Assembly: GCA_010909165.1 (NCBI GenBank)
Contig: MU008169.1
Span: forward strand, 2,191,143 to 2,255,142
DNA: 64,000 nucleotides
Origin: Anthoceros angustus
Lineage: Eukaryota; Streptophyta; Anthocerotopsida; Anthocerotales; Anthocerotaceae
Direction: 5' to 3'
The notes below the pieces were generated by a model. It searched no databases, had not been told where the DNA came from, and saw only the letters and a list, made by a program, of their open reading frames with translations. A program made the position numbers and the translations under genes. Shown one piece after another: positions 23,073-33,689 of this stretch (position 1 is its first letter; the number at the start of each line of letters is the position of its first letter).

Positions 23073-23655
23073 GCTCACCAATAGGGAATAAATATATAGA
23101 GTAATTAGAAGCGGTTAATTAGGATAGCAGATAGGAAAATAGGTAGTTTAGATAGAATTAGGATTTTGGAATGATGAACCCAATCTAGGGTTGCGGCCGT
23201 GGCGGACATCCAAAGGAGGGCAAAGTGCGGTTTGGGCTTCTCCATTAGAGAACAGAGCGAGCTGGCGTTGGAGCAAGCAAAAGGAAGGAAGCGCCATCGC
23301 GAGAACGCGCCATCGCCACGAGCAAGGGGGGAGGCGACCCCGAGAAGGAGACCCAAGCGGGCGGAGACCGGTGGAAGGAAAAGCGGAGTGCCGCAAGGAA
23401 GAACTCGCGCCGGGCACCGGAAGGGAAGTGTGAGCGAGCGCCAAGGAAACAACACACTGTGGTGAAATTGAAGGGGAGGCTTGCAGAATCGGTGGCGCCA
23501 CCACAAGAAGACAGGAGGTGGCGCAGGAAAAACTTGGGCAGGCTAACGTGTGCCGGTGAAGTGTGGTTGCTACCCCAAGGAGAAGTGTTTGGAAGAAAGC
23601 AAGCACCGATTGCTTGGATTGGGAAATTCCTTCCTTTCACTTGAAAGGAAGCACC

Positions 23656-24575
23656 ATGCCTCGAGGAAAGGCAAGGGAAGGAGCCAGCAAAGGCTCTTCG
23701 CGAGAAGGAAGGAAAGAAGGTGAGCTACCGCCGAGGAGGTGAACTTTAATGCCCCAATTCACTTGCTTTGCAGCTCAACCCCGAGATTTGGTTGATTTTC
23801 GGCGAGGAGGAGGAGAACATCCAATGGGATGGGTGTATGGCCGCCAATGGGCCTACACCAATTTGGAATTGATTGAGGAGTGTTACATCAACCTCCATCA
23901 ATCGGAAGCGCCTGCCGCATAGGAGGAATGCTAGAACGGATCGCTGTTGGGACAAGAAGCATTCGGCAGTGTATGGGACCGGAGGAGGAGAGCTCGAATT
24001 GCTCTCTCGAAAGGTCGAATGGAGGGAAGAGGACATCCTCTCGACATCCGCAGAGTTCCTTGACATGATGGATGGAGGAGTGAAAGCCCACGCCAAGAAT
24101 GGCTGGAAGGAGCATCAAGGAGTCAAGTGGAGGCTCTTCGCAAAGATTGTGCTGGGGTTGGTAAATTACCAACGCACTTCTTATTTCAAAGACCAACTTC
24201 CTCCAATTTTGTGGAAGATTTCCATGGGAGCCAAGCCGGATTGGGGACTATCATGTATGAGGCCTACATCCACCAGAGAAGCTCCTCAAGCCAAATTCGT
24301 GGATGAGGAAGGGCCAAGCCATGCTTAGCACCTATTTGGTGCATTTGTGGGAAACCGAAGGACTTCTCACAAGCAAGGAACTTGAAGATGCATGGCATCC
24401 CTTTGAGGTCATCCACCTCCAGCCGAGGTTGGAAAGGCCTTTACCTTTTGCATTGTGCAAGACGGTGGGAGGTCAGACCTCCACAAGCATGCTAGAAGCA
24501 AGAGGAGAAGATGCGGAAGCAACAAGGTTGCCGGAGTGGGAATCTCTTCCCCCACAGGAGCAAGCAAGGGAGAAG
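23656..24575 (+). pseudogene. LTR-borne ORF, family C 5' LTR, first partial copy
   Basis: Starts ATG 23,656 with MPRGKAREGASKGSSSREGRK, a basic, Ser-rich N-terminus. It continues in changing frames through WAYTNLELIEECYINLHQ, LFAKIVLGLVNYQRTSYF and YLVHLWETEGLLTSKELE. Near 24,565 the sequence jumps back to the upstream region at the shared word gagaagtgttt and starts again, so this is a duplicated front half. No domain was recognised. The same text appears four times in the window, always within family C LTRs. Confidence 0.5.
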
Positions 24576-25639
24576 TGTTTGAAGAGAAGTGAGCACTTTG
24601 GAAGAATTTCCTTCCTTTCACTTGAAAGGAAGGCCACCATGCCTCGAGGAAAGGCAAGGGAAGGAGCCAGCAAAGGCTCTTCCTCGCGAGAAGGAAGGAA
24701 AAAAAGGAGCGGGCTGCCGGAGAGGAGCTTCAATGCCTCAATTCACTTGCTTTGCAGCTCAACCCCGAGATTTGGTTGATTTTCGGCGGTGGGCGGAGGA
24801 GGAGAACATCCAACTAGGATGGGTGTATGGCCAATGGGCCTACACCAATTTGGAATTGATTGAGGAGTGTTACATCAACCTCCATCAATCGAGCGCCTTG
24901 CCGGAAGGAATGCTCGGATCCAGTTGGGACCAAGAAGCATTCGACGGTGTATGGAGACCGGAGGAGGAGAGCTCGAATTGCTCTCTCGAAAGGTCGAATG
25001 GAGGAAGAGGACATCCCTCTCGACATCCCGCAGGAGTTCCTTGACATGATGGATGGAGGAGTGAAAGCCCACGCCAAGAATGGTAAGGAGAGCATCAAGG
25101 AGTCAAGTGGAGGCTCTTCGCAAAGATTGTGCTGGGGTTGGTAAATTACGCACTTCTTATTTCAAAGACCAACTTCCTCCAATTTTGTGGAAGATTTCCA
25201 TGGGAGCCAAGCCGGATTGGGGACTATCATGTATGAGGCCTACATCCACCAGAGAAGCTCCTCAAGCCAAATTCGTGGATGAGGAAGGCCAAGCCATGCT
25301 TAGCACCTATTTGGTGCATTTATGGGAAACCGAGGGACTCTCACAAGCAAGGAGCTTGAAGATGCATGGCATCCCTTTGAGGTCATCCACCTCCACCGAG
25401 GTTGGAAAAGGCCTTTACCTTTGCATTGCGCAAGACGGTGGGAGGTCGACCTCCACAACATGCTAGAAGCAAGAGGAGAAGATGCGAGGCAACAAGGTTG
25501 CGAGTGGGAATCTCTTCCCCACAGAGCAAGCAAGGAGAGGAGCAAGAAGCCGAGGAAGGCCGAATGGTGGTCTATGAGAGAAGGACCACGGGGGTGACCC
25601 AGAGTGGGGAGTCCCCACCATCTCCTTTGTGCCTACGAG

Positions 25640-25740
25640 AGGCACCCCTGACTACGGTAGGGAGGCGCACCCAAGGGGTGGGCAGCCTACCGTGGTAGGC
25701 GCACCTACCATGGTAGGTAGGCGACACAGGGGGAGCATCA
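25640..25740 (+). repeat. Cluster of TACC.GGTA palindromes
   Basis: Several 12-14 bp near-perfect palindromes (cctaccgtggtagg; cctaccatggtagg is perfect) lie in a row. Related clusters are at 26,935-27,045, 28,320-28,400, 45,145-45,240, 47,700-47,790 and 49,010-49,085, all in family C LTRs. Confidence 0.7.
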
Positions 25741-26934
25741 CTGGTGGCCACCCCGCCGCAGCCCTGGCGGGGAAGGGAAGGAGAAGAAGGTGCCGCGAGC
25801 GGCGCCGAGGCCACCATCTCCGCCCGGTGGGAGGCGGATGGAGCGACAGTGAAGGGACCAGGCCCGATGGCCCGAGTGGGGAGAGCTGGAAATTTCCAGA
25901 AGAAGAGAGGGGTGAATTAGGACCCCTAGGAGAATTGGGAGCTTGTGAAGCACTCACCGTGGATTTGAAGGGGCTAGGGACCTAGCAGCCTCCTTGTGGG
26001 CATGCCAAGAGGAAGTGAAATCTCAAGACATGGCCGGAGGAAAGGCAGGACTAATGGCAATTGGAGGCCATGGAGTCCGATGAAAAGGCAGCCAAATTGG
26101 AAAAGGTCAGGAAGCTCCAACGACCTCATAGAACAAGCGGAGAAGGCCTAGAGGGGTTGTCGTCAAGAAAGAGCCATTCGCAACAACCCAAAAGGATTCT
26201 TGGAGGCAAAAGGCGGAAGAGCATTTTGCCCAATTAGAGCAAGAAAGGAAAAGCAAGGCGAGGCACTAGGAAGGAGAAGCAGCAACTCAGAATGGCCGCC
26301 ATGAGCAGTGATGGCTACTCAAGCATCAAAATCCGGATATGGAGAGGAGTTGAGAAGGACCCGGTTAATTTAAGAGAGAGCGCCGAGAAGCACAAGACCA
26401 AGAGCGGAGCGAAGGAATGCTTGGCAAGCGGAGAAGGAGAGCTTGCTCACGAACAAAGGAGGTCTCAGAGGAGGAGCGCCACAAGAAGGTGGTGCATAAT
26501 GCGTAGTGAGGAAGCGATTTTGGCGATTATGCCCTTCGTGCAAAATTGGCCAGCCACTAAAGGAAGTGAGGGAGGAGAATGTAACCTCCATGTGAAGGTG
26601 GGAGAATTAACCACCTCAAGAGATGCCTACAAGGTAGGTGAGGATGGAGAGTGGCCCACGGAGATTGATGATCTCCAAATGCAATATCACAACTTGGGGC
26701 TCACCTCCACAGATCTTGAAGGCCAACAATGAAGTCTTACGGTTGGCCAAGAGGAGGACATTGGGTCCTCATGATGATGATGAAGGAGCCGCAACAAGTG
26801 CAGCGAGGCCTCCGATTTTGATGAGGCCATCGAAATGGACTCAGGAATGAGGAGTCGAGGTGAAGGAGCACCGCAGGATGGGGAGGCGGAGAGCAAGGAG
26901 AGGGACAGCCCCCTCGGGGTCACCCTACCTGAGG

Positions 26935-27045
26935 TGACCACCCTACCACGGTAGTCCGCCGACTACCGTGGGGCCCACCTCCGGTAGTCCGCCGACTAGG
27001 GTGGGCAGCTACCGTAGGCCACTACCATGGTAGGTAGGCGATCAC
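26935..27045 (+). repeat. Cluster of TACC.GGTA palindromes
   Basis: ctaccacggtag, ctaccgtgggg and ctaccatggtaggtaggcg occur in series between two copies of the Glu/Lys-rich coding block. Confidence 0.65.
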
Positions 27046-28319
27046 CGTGGATTTGAAGGGGCTAGGGACCTAGCAGCCTCCTTGTGGGCATGCCAAGAGG
27101 AGGAGTCCAACGCAAAAGGGCCCGGAGATGGAGGAAGGGAAGGAGAAGAAGGTGCCGCGAGCGAGGCCACCATCTCCGCTGGGTGGGAGAGCGGATGGAG
27201 CGACAGTGAAGGGACCCGCGCCGCCGCGCGATGGCCCGCGAAGTGGGAGAGCTGGAAATTTCCAGCAAGAAGACAGGAGGGGTGGAATTAGGACCCCTAG
27301 GAGAATTGCTGGGAGCTTGTGAAGCACTCAGCCCCGTGGATTTGAAGGGGCTAGGGACCTAGCAGCCTCCTTGTGGGCATGCCAAGAGGAAGTGAAATCT
27401 CAAGACATGGCCTAAGAAAGGCAGGACTAAGTGGCAATTGGAGGCCATGGAGTCCGATGAAAAGGCAGCCAAATTGGAAAAGGTCAGGAGAAGCTCCAAC
27501 GCGACCTCAGATGGGCGCACGGAGAAGCCCCGAGGGAAGTTGTCACAAGTCAAGAAAGAGCCATTCGGCAACAACCCAAAAGGATTCTTGGAGGCAAAAG
27601 GCGGAAGAGCATTTTGCCCAGCAAGAAAGGAAAAGCAAGGCGAGGCACTAGGAAAGGAGAAGCAACTCGCAAGTGGCCGCATGAGCAGTGATGGCTACTC
27701 AAGCTATCAAAATCCGGATATGGGAGAGGAGTTGAGAAGGACCCACAATTTGAAGAGGAGCGCAGCGAGAAGCACAAGACCAGTGTGAGTCGGAGCGAAG
27801 GAATGCTTGGCAAGCGGAGAAGGAGGGCTTGCCAAGCATGACTGGAACAAAGGAGGTCTCAGAGGAGGAGCGCCACAAGAAGGTGGTGTAATCGGGTAGA
27901 GGAAGCGATTTTGGCATATGCCCTTCGTGCAAAATTGGCCAGCCACTAAAGGAAGTGAGGGAGGAGAATGTAACCTCCATGTGAAGGTGGGAGAATTAAC
28001 CACCGCAAGAGATGCCTACAAGGTAGGTGAGGATGGAGAGTGGCCCACGGAGATTGATGATCTCCAAATGCAATATCACAACTTGGGGCTCACCTCCACA
28101 GATCTTGAAGGCCAACAACGAAGTCTTACGGTTGGCCAAGAGGAGGACATTGGGTCCTCATGATGATGAAGGAGCCGCAACAAGTGCAGAGGCCTCCGAT
28201 TTTGATGAGGCCATCGAAATGGACTCCGAGGAACTGAGGAGTCGAGGTGAAGGAGCACCGCGACGGTGATCGGGAGACGGCGCGAGAGCAAGGAGAGGGG
28301 ACACTCGGGGTCACCCTAC

Positions 28320-28400
28320 CCCAGAGGTGACCACCCCACCACGGTAGTCCGCCAGACACCGTGGGGAACCACACCGTAGTCCGCTGATCACCGGTAGGGC
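28320..28400 (+). repeat. Cluster of TACC.GGTA palindromes, 3' of LTR ORF
   Basis: Damaged members (ccaccacggtagtccgcc and related) follow the end of the LTR-borne coding region. The matching cluster in the 3' LTR is at 49,010-49,085. Confidence 0.55.
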
Positions 28401-28569
28401 TGGGCCCGGCACGAGCTTGTTGGGAGTTGGGACGAAGCCGAGATGGAGGAAGGCCGGGGTGCAATACCCCCGGAGGCGCAGGGGTGGTGGGAGAGACAAC
28501 CCCACCGGAGGAAACTAAGGACGGGTCCGACCCGTGAGGGGGAAGGGTGAGGAATCCCTTATCCCACGA

Positions 28570-30600
28570 GTAAGGGAGGAACCGGACCCGAGGAGGAGTC
28601 CAACGCAAAAGGGCCCGGAGATTAGGAAAATCCGCATGGTGGGCGATGGGGATGAAGGGTGCTCTATGATAGGTATGGACAAATCCAAAGGCAAGAGCAA
28701 TGAAGATCCCGACCCAAGAAACCCTCACCGAGGAGGAGTCCAACGCAAAAGGAAGGAAGAGAGTAGGGGCCGACTACCACGATGGTAGTCACCTACCCCG
28801 AGTCGCCGGACTACCTAGGTGCGAATAAACGATCGCGACAAGGCGCGAGATGGAGGAAGGAAGAACTTGCTGGTGGAGGCGGAGATGGAGGAGGAGGAGT
28901 CCAACGCAAAAGGGCCCGGAGATGGAGGAAGGGCAAGATTGTACTTGCCCCACACATTAGGAAGCGACAAGTGGGAAAGGCAAGAGCAAAAGGAGGGCGA
29001 GGGAGCCAATCCACCACGGACACGTCACCACCAGTAGGTGACTAGATATGGTCAAGGGCCATAAATGCTAGGTAGAAGAATAGGAAGGACGGTGATGTAA
29101 TCGACATCCTTCGAGGATAGACTTAGGTGAAGTTACTAGAATAGAATTTACCAAGAAGGACAATAGACTTAGGTGCCGGACATTAAATGTCGGTAGGAAA
29201 ATAATAGAATATTGGAAAAGGTGACTGCAGAGGGTCACCCAAGGGAGGTTGTATGTGGAAGGCCTCCTATAAGAGGAGGAGGATTTCACAAAGTAAAGTA
29301 TCATGTCTTGCGCCCACGCCACCGAGTCCTTTGCCATTACAGAGGAATTTCGTGTCCGTGAGCCAACACGTCTGGTAGAGAGGAAGTCGCGGTGGTGGTG
29401 TGGAGGACTTGCTCGCAAGTGCCTAAACGAGTTGCTCCCCTTGTGAATGGTTGCGTGAAATTGCTTTGCTTTGGGTGTGTGGCAAATGCCCAGAACTCTC
29501 GGCTTGAGGGTAGACTACAGGAAAGACTCCGGAGGTTCTCATTGTCGTGTCAAACTCATAGCAACCGCCCAAGGAAGAACTTGCTGGTGGAGGCGGACCC
29601 AGGCAGCAGTAAGGGAGGAACCGGACCCGAGGAGGAGTCCAACGCAAAAGGGCCCGGAGGGTAGGAAAATCCGCATGGTGGGCGATGGGGATGAAGGGTG
29701 CTCTATGATAGGTATGGACAAATCAAAAGGCAAGAGCAATGAAGATCCCGACCCAAGAAACCCTCACCGAGGAGGAGGAAGGAAGAACTTGCTGGTGGAG
29801 GCCGACTACCACGATGGTAGTCACCCCAGTGCCTACCGCCTAGGTGCGAATAAACGGCGCGAGGCGGCGGAGATGGAGGAAGGCGCCTAGGTGCGGGCGG
29901 GAAGGGCAAGAGCAAAAGGAGGGCGAGGAATCGCCGCCCGGAGATGGAGGAAGGGCAAGATTGTACTTGCCCACACATTAGGAAGCGACAAGGCGGGAAG
30001 GGCAAGAGCAAAAGGAGGGCGAGGGAGCCAATCCACCACGGACACGTCCCTAGGTGAAGACTAGATATGGTCAAGGGCCATAAATGCTAGGTAGAAGAAT
30101 AGGAAGGACGGTGATGTAATCGACATCCTTCGAGGATAGACTTAGGTGAAGTTACTAGAATAGAATTTACCAAGAAGGACAATAGACTTAGGTGCCGGAC
30201 ATTAAATCTGTAGGAAAATAATAGAATATTGGAAAAGGTGACTGCAGAGGGTCACCCAAGGGAGGTTGTATGTGGAAGGCCTCCTATAAGAGGAGGAGGA
30301 TTTCACAAAGTAAAGTATCATGTCTTGCGCACGCTCAGTCCTTTGCCATTACAGAGGAATTTCGTCTGTGAGCCAACACTCTCGTAGAGAGGAAGTCGCG
30401 GTGGTCGGAGTGCTTGGTGGAGGACTTGCTCGCAAGTGCCTAAACGAGTTGCTCCCCTTGTGAATGGTTGCGTGAAATTGCTTTGCTTTGGGTGTGTGGC
30501 AAATGCCCAGAACTCTCGGCTTGAGGGTAGACTACAGGAAAGACTCCCGGAGGTTCTCGCCGTCCGTGTCAAACTCATAGCAACCGCCCAAGGAAGAACT
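28570..30600 (+). repeat. Duplicated segments in family C LTR 3' region
   Basis: A segment with ggaccgaggaggagtccaac-like text and the word atgataggtatggacaaatc occurs at 28,570-28,740 and 29,610-29,770, and in the 3' LTR at 49,260-49,430 and 49,570-49,730. A second segment (gattgtacttgccc.. to ..cgcccaaggaagaacttgct) occurs at 28,918-29,595 and 29,945-30,605, and once at 49,905-50,555. The 5' LTR is therefore internally duplicated. There is no convincing protein. Confidence 0.7.
29268..29275 (+). promoter_or_regulatory. TATAAGAG promoter motif, family C LTR
   Basis: TATAAGAG sits inside a small inverted repeat (cctcctataagaggagg). Copies are at 30,285-30,292 and, in the 3' LTR, 50,239-50,246. 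The site lies about 1 kb before the LTR end, a likely start of genomic RNA. Family A has TATAAGAG in the equivalent place. Confidence 0.5.
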
Positions 30601-31246
30601 TGCTGGTGGAGGCGGACCTGCGGTTGTGCCGTGGGGCGAGTCGAAACCAAGAAGCCCGAATCGAGGTTAGAATAGGAGGAAGAGGATGAGGAGATGAGAA
30701 GATGAGTAGAGGATTAGAGGTGTAGGTGTTAGTGGAAGGAAGGCAGAGCCTAAGGGACGAATCCCAACTGCAAGTAAAGAGCGCTCCCGAGTGGAGAAGA
30801 GTGGTCTTAGAAGTAGGGACGAATCGTGTGAACTGGGGTCCCCGGCGCCCGTGGTAGGCTCTTCGAGGCGGGACCTGCAATTGTGTTGTGTCGTTGTAGG
30901 TCAAGTTTGGTCTTAGAAGTAGGGACGAAATCGTGAACTGGGGTCCCCGGCGCCCGTGGTAGGCTCCTTCCGAGGCGGGACCGCAATTGTGTTGTGTCGT
31001 TGGGTCGAGGTTGGCGATTTTTCAAGCCGGTGCAAGTGGTGCACGTGAGAGGGAGAGTAGAGGCGCCTTGCTTGTTGAGAAGGGACCGAGGGTCACCATG
31101 TGTTGTGAGGAAGCGATTGGTGATCACAAGGCCTCGAACTTTCACACAAGTCTCATGGGACGAAACCCAACGTCTGGCGACTGGGATAAGTGTGGCCGCT
31201 ATAGTGGGAGGACCCGGGAGTGCCCCGGATTCTCCCTACCACATTT

Positions 31247-31265
31247 TTGGCGCTGTCGGGACTTG
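31247..31265 (+). other. Primer-binding site candidate, family C
   Basis: ttggcgctgtcgggacttg lies three bases after the LTR end ..ctaccaca. It is the cleanest of the three such sites in the window. Confidence 0.65.
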
Positions 31266-31585
31266 TTGTTGAAAGGTTGAAGTTTTGTGGTTTCCATCGC
31301 TAGGGTAGCAAGCTTGAGGGTCGACCATGTGTTGTGAGGAAGGAGCTTCACGACCTTTAGTTGTCATCGGGGTGAATGGTTGAGACACTAGAGGGGTGTG
31401 GTTTGCTTCCTTCTTAACGACTGTGGGTTGGAGGACATGAGGATGGTTGCAGATGTCCGACAGGGGTCGATCTAGGGGATACACGCGAAGGTCACCACCA
31501 CACCGCAAGAGATTTACGAGCCTTAAGAAATCGGAAGAGACCGCTGCCGCTACTCGAGGCGGGAGGAAGTAGAGTTACGAGCGAC

Positions 31586-32800
31586 GTGGAAGAAGTCGCG
31601 GTGGTCGGAGGAGGAGGAGGAGGAGAAGAAGAAGAGGATGAGGAAGAGGCGAGATCACCGCAGAGGAAGGAGGTCGTAGAAGAGAAGCTGGTGACCAGTG
31701 ACGAGGAAGGGTCGCGCTCCTCCGAGCACGAGTTACCGTCCACGACCGTCGCGGAACGCCCGCGACGTTTTGCTTCTCAAAGCGGTGACACCACCTCATC
31801 TCCCAGCGAGACCGACAGTGACGACGAGGTCGTCAGTAGCGGGGAATTTCAGGCTTGGTCGGAGGATTTGGCGGAACGACTCGATCGAATCGCTGGTCAG
31901 ATTGATCTTTTGGGACGAACTAGAGGGGAGGTCGCTACTCCTCAAGGATCCCGATTTGTTTCCTGTTACCCGGAGGAGTGTTGGTCCAGTGGACACTCGA
32001 GCAACATGAGTGGAGTTGGTGGAGGAGGAGGACCGCCAACTTCATAGTCGCCATACGCCAAATTCGAGAAGAAGAAGGGAGATGACGCGAGGCGCTTTAA
32101 GAACTTTGAGCATGTCTCCCATGCTAACTTGGAGGATGGAGCCGATCGACTCGCATCTTTCCGGGCTGAGAGGGCATGCACATGGTATGGTCGCACCTAT
32201 AATTCGGTCGCGATTGGGAAGCTCTCAAAGCGCCTTCTTGAATCGGTTCGAGGGCTCACTATGCACACCACACTTTAGCAAAGTTGAGACCCTCAGGAAG
32301 AAACGAGAATCTTTGTTTGATTATGTGGAGAGGTTTTACGGATATCCGGATCGAGTTCAAATGTGCACCCGAGACCCGGAGATCCACCACCTGGTACTCA
32401 CAAGAGCAAGCGCTGGATTGGTTTGTGAGTGGCTTGTCTCGGAAAATGGAGGTACACTGCAGACGTGGGACGAAGACGTTGGCAGGGGCCCTCCGCTTGG
32501 CTGAGGAATGGGAGTCCGCCGAGTTAGGGAGGAGAAGAAAGAAGAGGCGAAGTCATAAGAAGAGGAAAGGATCGAGAAGATCTAGCTCCTCGTCTTCCGC
32601 CACCTCCTCCAGCTCGTCACCCTCGTCCTCATCAGGAAGCGAGGATAGCGGAACTCAGGAAAGCTCCACATCGGATGAAGAATCAGGGAAGGCCTACGAA
32701 CGGCGAATAAAGAAGGACCCGGAGAAGGTCAAACGAAGGCGAAGTCATAAGAAGAGGCGAAGTCATAAGAAGAGGAAGGAAGGGAAGACGGTCCGTCGGA
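31586..32800 (+). pseudogene. gag: gag, family C, first copy (5' part)
   Basis: Open at 31,586-32,047 (153 codons), an acidic Ser-rich N-terminal part (EEKLVTSDEEGSRSSEHEL). Capsid-like sequence follows in shifted frames (KNFEHVSHANLEDGADRL, LFDYVERFYGY, DWFVSGLSRKMEVHC), then RS-like low-complexity sequence (RRSHKKRKG, long Ser runs) at 32,284-32,844. The copy leaves gag at about 32,795-32,810 for LTR-derived sequence, so nucleocapsid is missing. The second copy at 33,690-35,690 is more complete. Confidence 0.75.
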
Positions 32801-33560
32801 TGGAGGAGGAGGAAGGACCCCTAGAGAATTGCTGGAGCTTGTGAAGCACTCACTGCTGGATTTGAAGGGGCTAGGGACCCAGCAGCCTCCTTGTGGGCAT
32901 GCCAAGAGGAAGTGAAATCTCAAGACATGGCCAAGAGGAGGAGGAGGAGGAAGAGGCGAAGGCCGAGGAATGGGAGTCCGATGAAAAGGCCAAATTGGAA
33001 AAGGTCAGGAGAAGCTCCACATCGGATGAGGAAGGAGAAGCAAGGAGGAAGTTGTCACAAGTCAAGAAAGAGCCATTCGGCAACAACCCAAAAGGATTCT
33101 TGGAGGCAAAAGGAAGAGCATTTTGCCCAATTAGAGCAAGAAAGGAAGAAGAGGAAGTGAGGGAGGAGGCAAGGCCCAACTCAAAGAAGTGGCCGACATG
33201 AGCAGTGATGGCTACTCAAGCATCAAAATCCGGATATGGGAGAGGAGTTGAGAAGGACCCGGAGAAGGAGAGGAAGGAGGTCGAGAAGAGAAGCACAAGA
33301 CAGGAGTCGGAGCGAAAAGGAATGCTTGGCAAGAAAGGAGGGCTTGCCAAAATTAGGACTGGAACAAAGGAGGTCTGGAGGAGGAGCGCCACAAGAAGGT
33401 GGTGCATGAATGCCGGTAGTGAGGAAGCGATTTTGGCATGCCCTTCGTGCAAAATTGGCCACCAAAGGAAGTGAGGGAGGAGAATGTAACCTCCATGTGA
33501 AGGTGGGAGAATTAACCACCAAGAGATGCCTACAAGGGTAGGTGAGGATGGAGAAGGGAC
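32795..33560 (+). other. LTR-derived segment embedded in gag
   Basis: Matches the coding region of the family C LTR at about 27,290-28,030 (gaattgctgggagcttgtga; aagaaagagccattcgg). It is entered through ggaaggaccc-like sequence shared with gag and left at gatggagaagggaccgaggg, which returns to the leader equivalent of 31,315. An insertion of LTR coding sequence in gag, followed by a leader repeat, is not a normal element structure. Confidence 0.65.
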
Positions 33561-33689
33561 CGAGGGTCGACCATGTGTTGTGAGGAAGGAGCTTCACGAC
33601 CTTTAGTTGTCATCGGGGTGAATGGTTGAGACACTAGAGGGGTGTGGTTTGCTTCCTTCTTAACGACTGTGGGTTGGAGGACATGAGGA

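Larger units (their letters stand above)
24639..28260 (+). pseudogene. LTR-borne long coding region, family C 5' LTR
   Basis: Restarts at ATG 24,639 (MPRGKAREGASKGSSSREGRK). Recognisable blocks in order are: WAYTNLELIEECYINLHQ near 24,835; LDIPQEFLDMMDGG near 25,020; a WRLFAKIVLGLVN-like block near 25,110; FVDEEGQAMLSTYLVHLW near 25,275; SKELEDAWHPFEVIHL near 25,350; RMVVYERRT near 25,560. After a spacer with palindromes, a Glu/Lys-rich, probably coiled-coil part follows (KKEPFGNNPKGFLEAKGG, EKHKT), present at about 26,000-26,750 and again at 27,360-28,150. If one protein, it would exceed 1,000 residues. I recognise no catalytic motif. Repetition in both LTRs with conserved residues argues for real coding sequence. 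Confidence 0.45.
22751..31243 (+). repeat. Giant 5' LTR of family C (about 8.5 kb)
   Basis: The start (tgggcataaagtttgggc) aligns with the 3' LTR start at 42,404 (tgtggaacgaaagtttgggc), and the end (..tctccctaccaca) aligns with 51,193. Between them the order is the same in both copies: upstream TATA motif, long coding region beginning MPRGKAREGASK, palindromic TACC.GGTA clusters, a Gly/Arg-rich repeated segment, a TATAAGAG motif, and the LTR end. A primer-binding site follows at 31,247. Both LTRs contain internal duplications. Target-site duplications were not found (gaaca before, ctccc after). Confidence 0.65.
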
